In this document: in pieces, positions 6,670 to 8,489 of the stretch
How the letters are laid out: each line of letters opens with the position of its first letter
Position numbering within the stretch: position 1 is the first letter of the stretch
Source of the DNA: an uncultured Caryophanales bacterium
GTDB lineage: Bacteria > Bacillota_I > Bacilli_A > RF39 > UBA660
Direction: 5' to 3'
NCBI GenBank assembly: GCA_937897245.1
Contig: CALCBO010000065.1
Coordinates: 1-8,489 of the forward strand
DNA: 8,489 nt
Notes under the pieces: generated by a model
The model's database searches: none
The model's input: the letters and a program-made list of their open reading frames with translations, nothing else
Told to the model about the DNA's origin: nothing
Program-made: the position numbers and the translations under genes

Positions 6670-6698
6670 ATTATAAATAAAGCAAAAAATATGTATTA
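6670..6698 (-). promoter_or_regulatory. Probable promoter of the PBP gene
   Basis: A perfect minus-strand TATAAT at 6675-6670 lies about 25 nt before ATG 6645. The hexamer 17 bp upstream (6698-6693, TAATAC) is a poor -35, so the call rests on the -10 and position. It shares the 95-bp divergent region with the plus-strand promoter. Confidence 0.55.
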
Positions 6699-6713
6699 AA
6701 ATAAAAAATAATG

Positions 6714-6722
6714 TGATATAAT
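6714..6722 (+). promoter_or_regulatory. Extended -10 promoter of DUF1934-argS
   Basis: TGATATAAT at 6714-6722 is a full extended -10 element, identical in its nine bases to the one before lemA. No good -35 lies 17 bp upstream (TATTAA at 6694-6699). The predicted start near 6729 leaves a leader of about 24 nt, too short for a T-box or other leader control of argS. Confidence 0.7.
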
Positions 6723-6752
6723 CATTACAGCAAATTTGAAGTGGGTGATTTT

Positions 6753-7103
6753 ATGTCAAAAATAAGAATAAAAACCATTATCAAAAATTCTCATCAAGAA
6801 GAAACCAATGCAGTAAATGCTATTCTAATAGATGATATATTAAAATATAAAGAAAAAGATAATACTGTTGTTATATATGATTATAAAGTAAATAAACTAC
6901 TCCGAGAGAATAAAGAATTAAGAATGAATTATAACTTCAACAATCATCATAAAACAACTGGATTATTGACTATTAAAGAGTTAAATAGTACTACTAGTAT
7001 TAATATTAAAACTAATCATATTAAAAGAAAGGATAATGATATAGTAATAAAATATCAAATAGATGATGAAGAATTTCTATATCAAATAGAGGAGATAAAA
7101 TGA
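6753..7103 (+). CDS. ywiB: DUF1934 family (YwiB-like) protein
   Basis: 116 residues from ATG 6753, chosen because the sequence before it (6739-6749) matches the extended anti-Shine-Dalgarno complement AAGGAGGTGAT with two differences; the in-frame GTG at 6741 lies within that site. The protein is rich in beta strands with alternating charged and hydrophobic residues (SKIRIKTIIKN, TVVIYDYKV, ELRMNYNF, SINIKTNHI, DIVIKYQID), as expected for the small calycin-like barrel of DUF1934. Overall sequence identity to the family is low, and the call leans on context: in Bacillus subtilis ywiB directly precedes argS, as here. No signal peptide or membrane span. Function unknown. Its TGA stop overlaps the argS start as ATGA, implying translational coupling. 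Confidence 0.72.
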   Translation: MSKIRIKTIIKNSHQEETNAVNAILIDDILKYKEKDNTVVIYDYKVNKLLRENKELRMNYNFNNHHKTTGLLTIKELNSTTSINIKTNHIKRKDNDIVIKYQIDDEEFLYQIEEIK

Positions 7104-8489
7104 GTATATTGAAGAACTTAGAAAAAGAATTAAAAAATATCGTTGAACAAGCTGGTTATAAAGTAGATAATCTAGCTTTAGAACCATCTAATAGAAGAGA
7201 TTTAGGTGAATATCAATTAAATGATGCTATGCAATTAGCTAAAAAATATCATGAAAATCCTAGAGAAATAGCTAATAAAATAGTTACTGAATTAGAAAAT
7301 AATGATAAATTTGAAAATATTAATATAGCTGGACCTGGTTTTATTAATTTTAGCCTATCAAGTAACTATATAAATGAAATATTAAATTTAATGAATGAAG
7401 ATATTTATAATAATATTGATAAGGTCGAAACTAAAAAGATTATTATAGATTATGGAGGAGCTAATGTCGCTAAAGCCCTACATGTTGGTCACTTAAGAAG
7501 TGCTAATATTGGAGAAGCTTTAAAAAGATTAGCTAATTTATTAGGATATGAGGCTATAGGAGATGCTCATTTAGGAGACTTTGGTAGACCTTTAGGTCTT
7601 GTTATTAAAGAAATAAAAGATATGTATCCCAACTTACCTTATTTTGATGAGAATTATACAGGGGACTATAGTGAAGTAGAACTACCTATTACTAATGAAG
7701 ACCTAGAAAGAATCTACCCTCTAGCATCCCTTAAAGCTAAAGAAGATGAAGAATACTTAGAAGAAGCTAGAGAGATTACTTTGAAATTCCAAAAATATGA
7801 AAAAGGCTACTATGATTTATTAAAAAGAATAGTAGAAATATCTAAAGAAGATATTAAAAAGACTTATGAAGAATTAAATGTTAATTTTGAAATATGGAAT
7901 GGTGAAAGTGATGAAATGAAATACTTTGACCAATTAAATGAAATATGTGAATCTAAGAATATTTTAACTGAGAGTGAAGGAGCTAAAGTAATAGAAGTAG
8001 CAAGAGATGATGATAAAGCTCCTATACCACCACTAATGTTTATTAAATCAAATGGTTCAGTATCTTATGATACCACCGATTTAGCAACTATCCTTGAAAG
8101 AAAAATAAATGAAGATCCAAAAGAAATGTGGTATGTTGTAGATGGTAGACAAAGTCATTTCACACAAGTATTCCGTGCTGCTCGTAAAGCAAAATTAATA
8201 AAAGAAGACGTAGTATTAGAACATATTGGTTTTGGAACTATGAATGGTAGTGATGGAAAACCATTTAAAACTAGAGATGGTGGCGTAATGTCTCTTAAAG
8301 AATTAATTAAGTTAGTATGTATAGAAACAGAAAAAAGAATAACTTCAGCAGACATAGATGAAAAAGAAAAGAAAGAAATAGCTAAAAAAGTAGCTATTGC
8401 TGCCTTAAAATATGCTGATTTATTACCATATGTTGGAACTGATTATATCTTTGAAATAGAAAAATTCTCTGATTTAGAAGGAAAAACAG
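7100..8489 (+). CDS. argS: Arginyl-tRNA synthetase, 3'-truncated by the window end
   Basis: Class I synthetase that charges tRNA-Arg with arginine using ATP. 463 codons are present of the usual 550-580; the missing part is the C-terminal end of the DALR anticodon-binding domain. Seen in order: N-terminal Add1-type domain (about 1-85, with AGPGFINF at 77-84), the HIGH-motif segment NVAKALHVGHLRS (122-134, HVGH 128-131), HLGDFGRPLG (157-166), the SYDTTDLATI segment (322-331), VVDGRQSHF (346-354) and the second-signature region GSDGKPFKTRDGG (383-395), which lacks a canonical KMSKS lysine-serine-lysine. The frame is open to the last base. Start ATG 7100 overlaps the preceding TGA and has AGAGGAG (7088-7094) 5 nt upstream. 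Co-transcribed with the DUF1934 gene. Confidence 0.97.
   Translation, partial: MSILKNLEKELKNIVEQAGYKVDNLALEPSNRRDLGEYQLNDAMQLAKKYHENPREIANKIVTELENNDKFENINIAGPGFINFSLSSNYINEILNLMNEDIYNNIDKVETKKIIIDYGGANVAKALHVGHLRSANIGEALKRLANLLGYEAIGDAHLGDFGRPLGLVIKEIKDMYPNLPYFDENYTGDYSEVELPITNEDLERIYPLASLKAKEDEEYLEEAREITLKFQKYEKGYYDLLKRIVEISKEDIKKTYEELNVNFEIWNGESDEMKYFDQLNEICESKNILTESEGAKVIEVARDDDKAPIPPLMFIKSNGSVSYDTTDLATILERKINEDPKEMWYVVDGRQSHFTQVFRAARKAKLIKEDVVLEHIGFGTMNGSDGKPFKTRDGGVMSLKELIKLVCIETEKRITSADIDEKEKKEIAKKVAIAALKYADLLPYVGTDYIFEIEKFSDLEGKT

Noticed and set aside
6481..6699. 72-residue plus-strand open frame over the PBP start
   Set aside because: It lies antisense to the N-terminal coding region of the class A PBP, has no good ribosome binding site and has a low-complexity translation.
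7101..7103. TGA recoded as Trp (mycoplasma code)
   Set aside because: TGA here ends the DUF1934 gene in an ATGA overlap with argS, and every Trp in the window is TGG.
8155..8355. 66-residue minus-strand open frame
   Set aside because: It is antisense to the conserved second-signature region of argS and has no recognisable motif.

Overview
The window reads as a piece of an AT-rich, low-GC Gram-positive (Firmicutes/Bacilli-like, possibly one of the small-genome gut lineages) chromosome. By eye the main part is roughly 25-30% G+C, Arg is mostly AGA, Ile is often ATA, and strong GGAGG-type ribosome binding sites precede most genes. All Trp codons are TGG, so the standard bacterial code fits. A class A penicillin-binding protein shows that the organism makes peptidoglycan, which argues against true mycoplasmas.

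Layout. (1) Bases 1 to about 190 are of different composition (about 40% G+C) and on the minus strand encode a hydrophobic protein fragment unrelated to what follows. They abut a 5'-truncated rlmH, so this looks like a chimeric assembly end or a real breakpoint. (2) 201-2025, plus strand: rlmH (partial), ung and a CmpB-type multi-span membrane protein form a tight operon. (3) 2116-3040, plus: a single-gene unit with a near-consensus promoter and a clean terminator encodes a leaderless NlpC/P60 protein. Its N-terminus looks like a WXG100-type helical hairpin (FxG turn, YxxxD tail). (4) 3048-4675, minus: lemA-pta under its own promoter, ending in a terminator that faces that of the NlpC/P60 gene. 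(5) 4681-6645, minus: class A PBP with a terminator formed partly from its own last codons. (6) A divergent promoter region of about 100 bp. (7) 6753-8489, plus: a DUF1934 (YwiB-like) gene overlapping argS by ATGA; argS is cut by the window end.

Most genes are housekeeping: rRNA modification (RlmH), uracil repair (Ung), acetate/acetyl-phosphate metabolism (Pta), wall synthesis (PBP) and tRNA charging (ArgS). The most interesting locus is the NlpC/P60 protein, a candidate peptidoglycan hydrolase apparently exported by a type VII-like (Esx) route and with altered catalytic-site residues. No mobile element, CRISPR array, tRNA or rRNA was seen, and there is no gene-free stretch over 300 bases.
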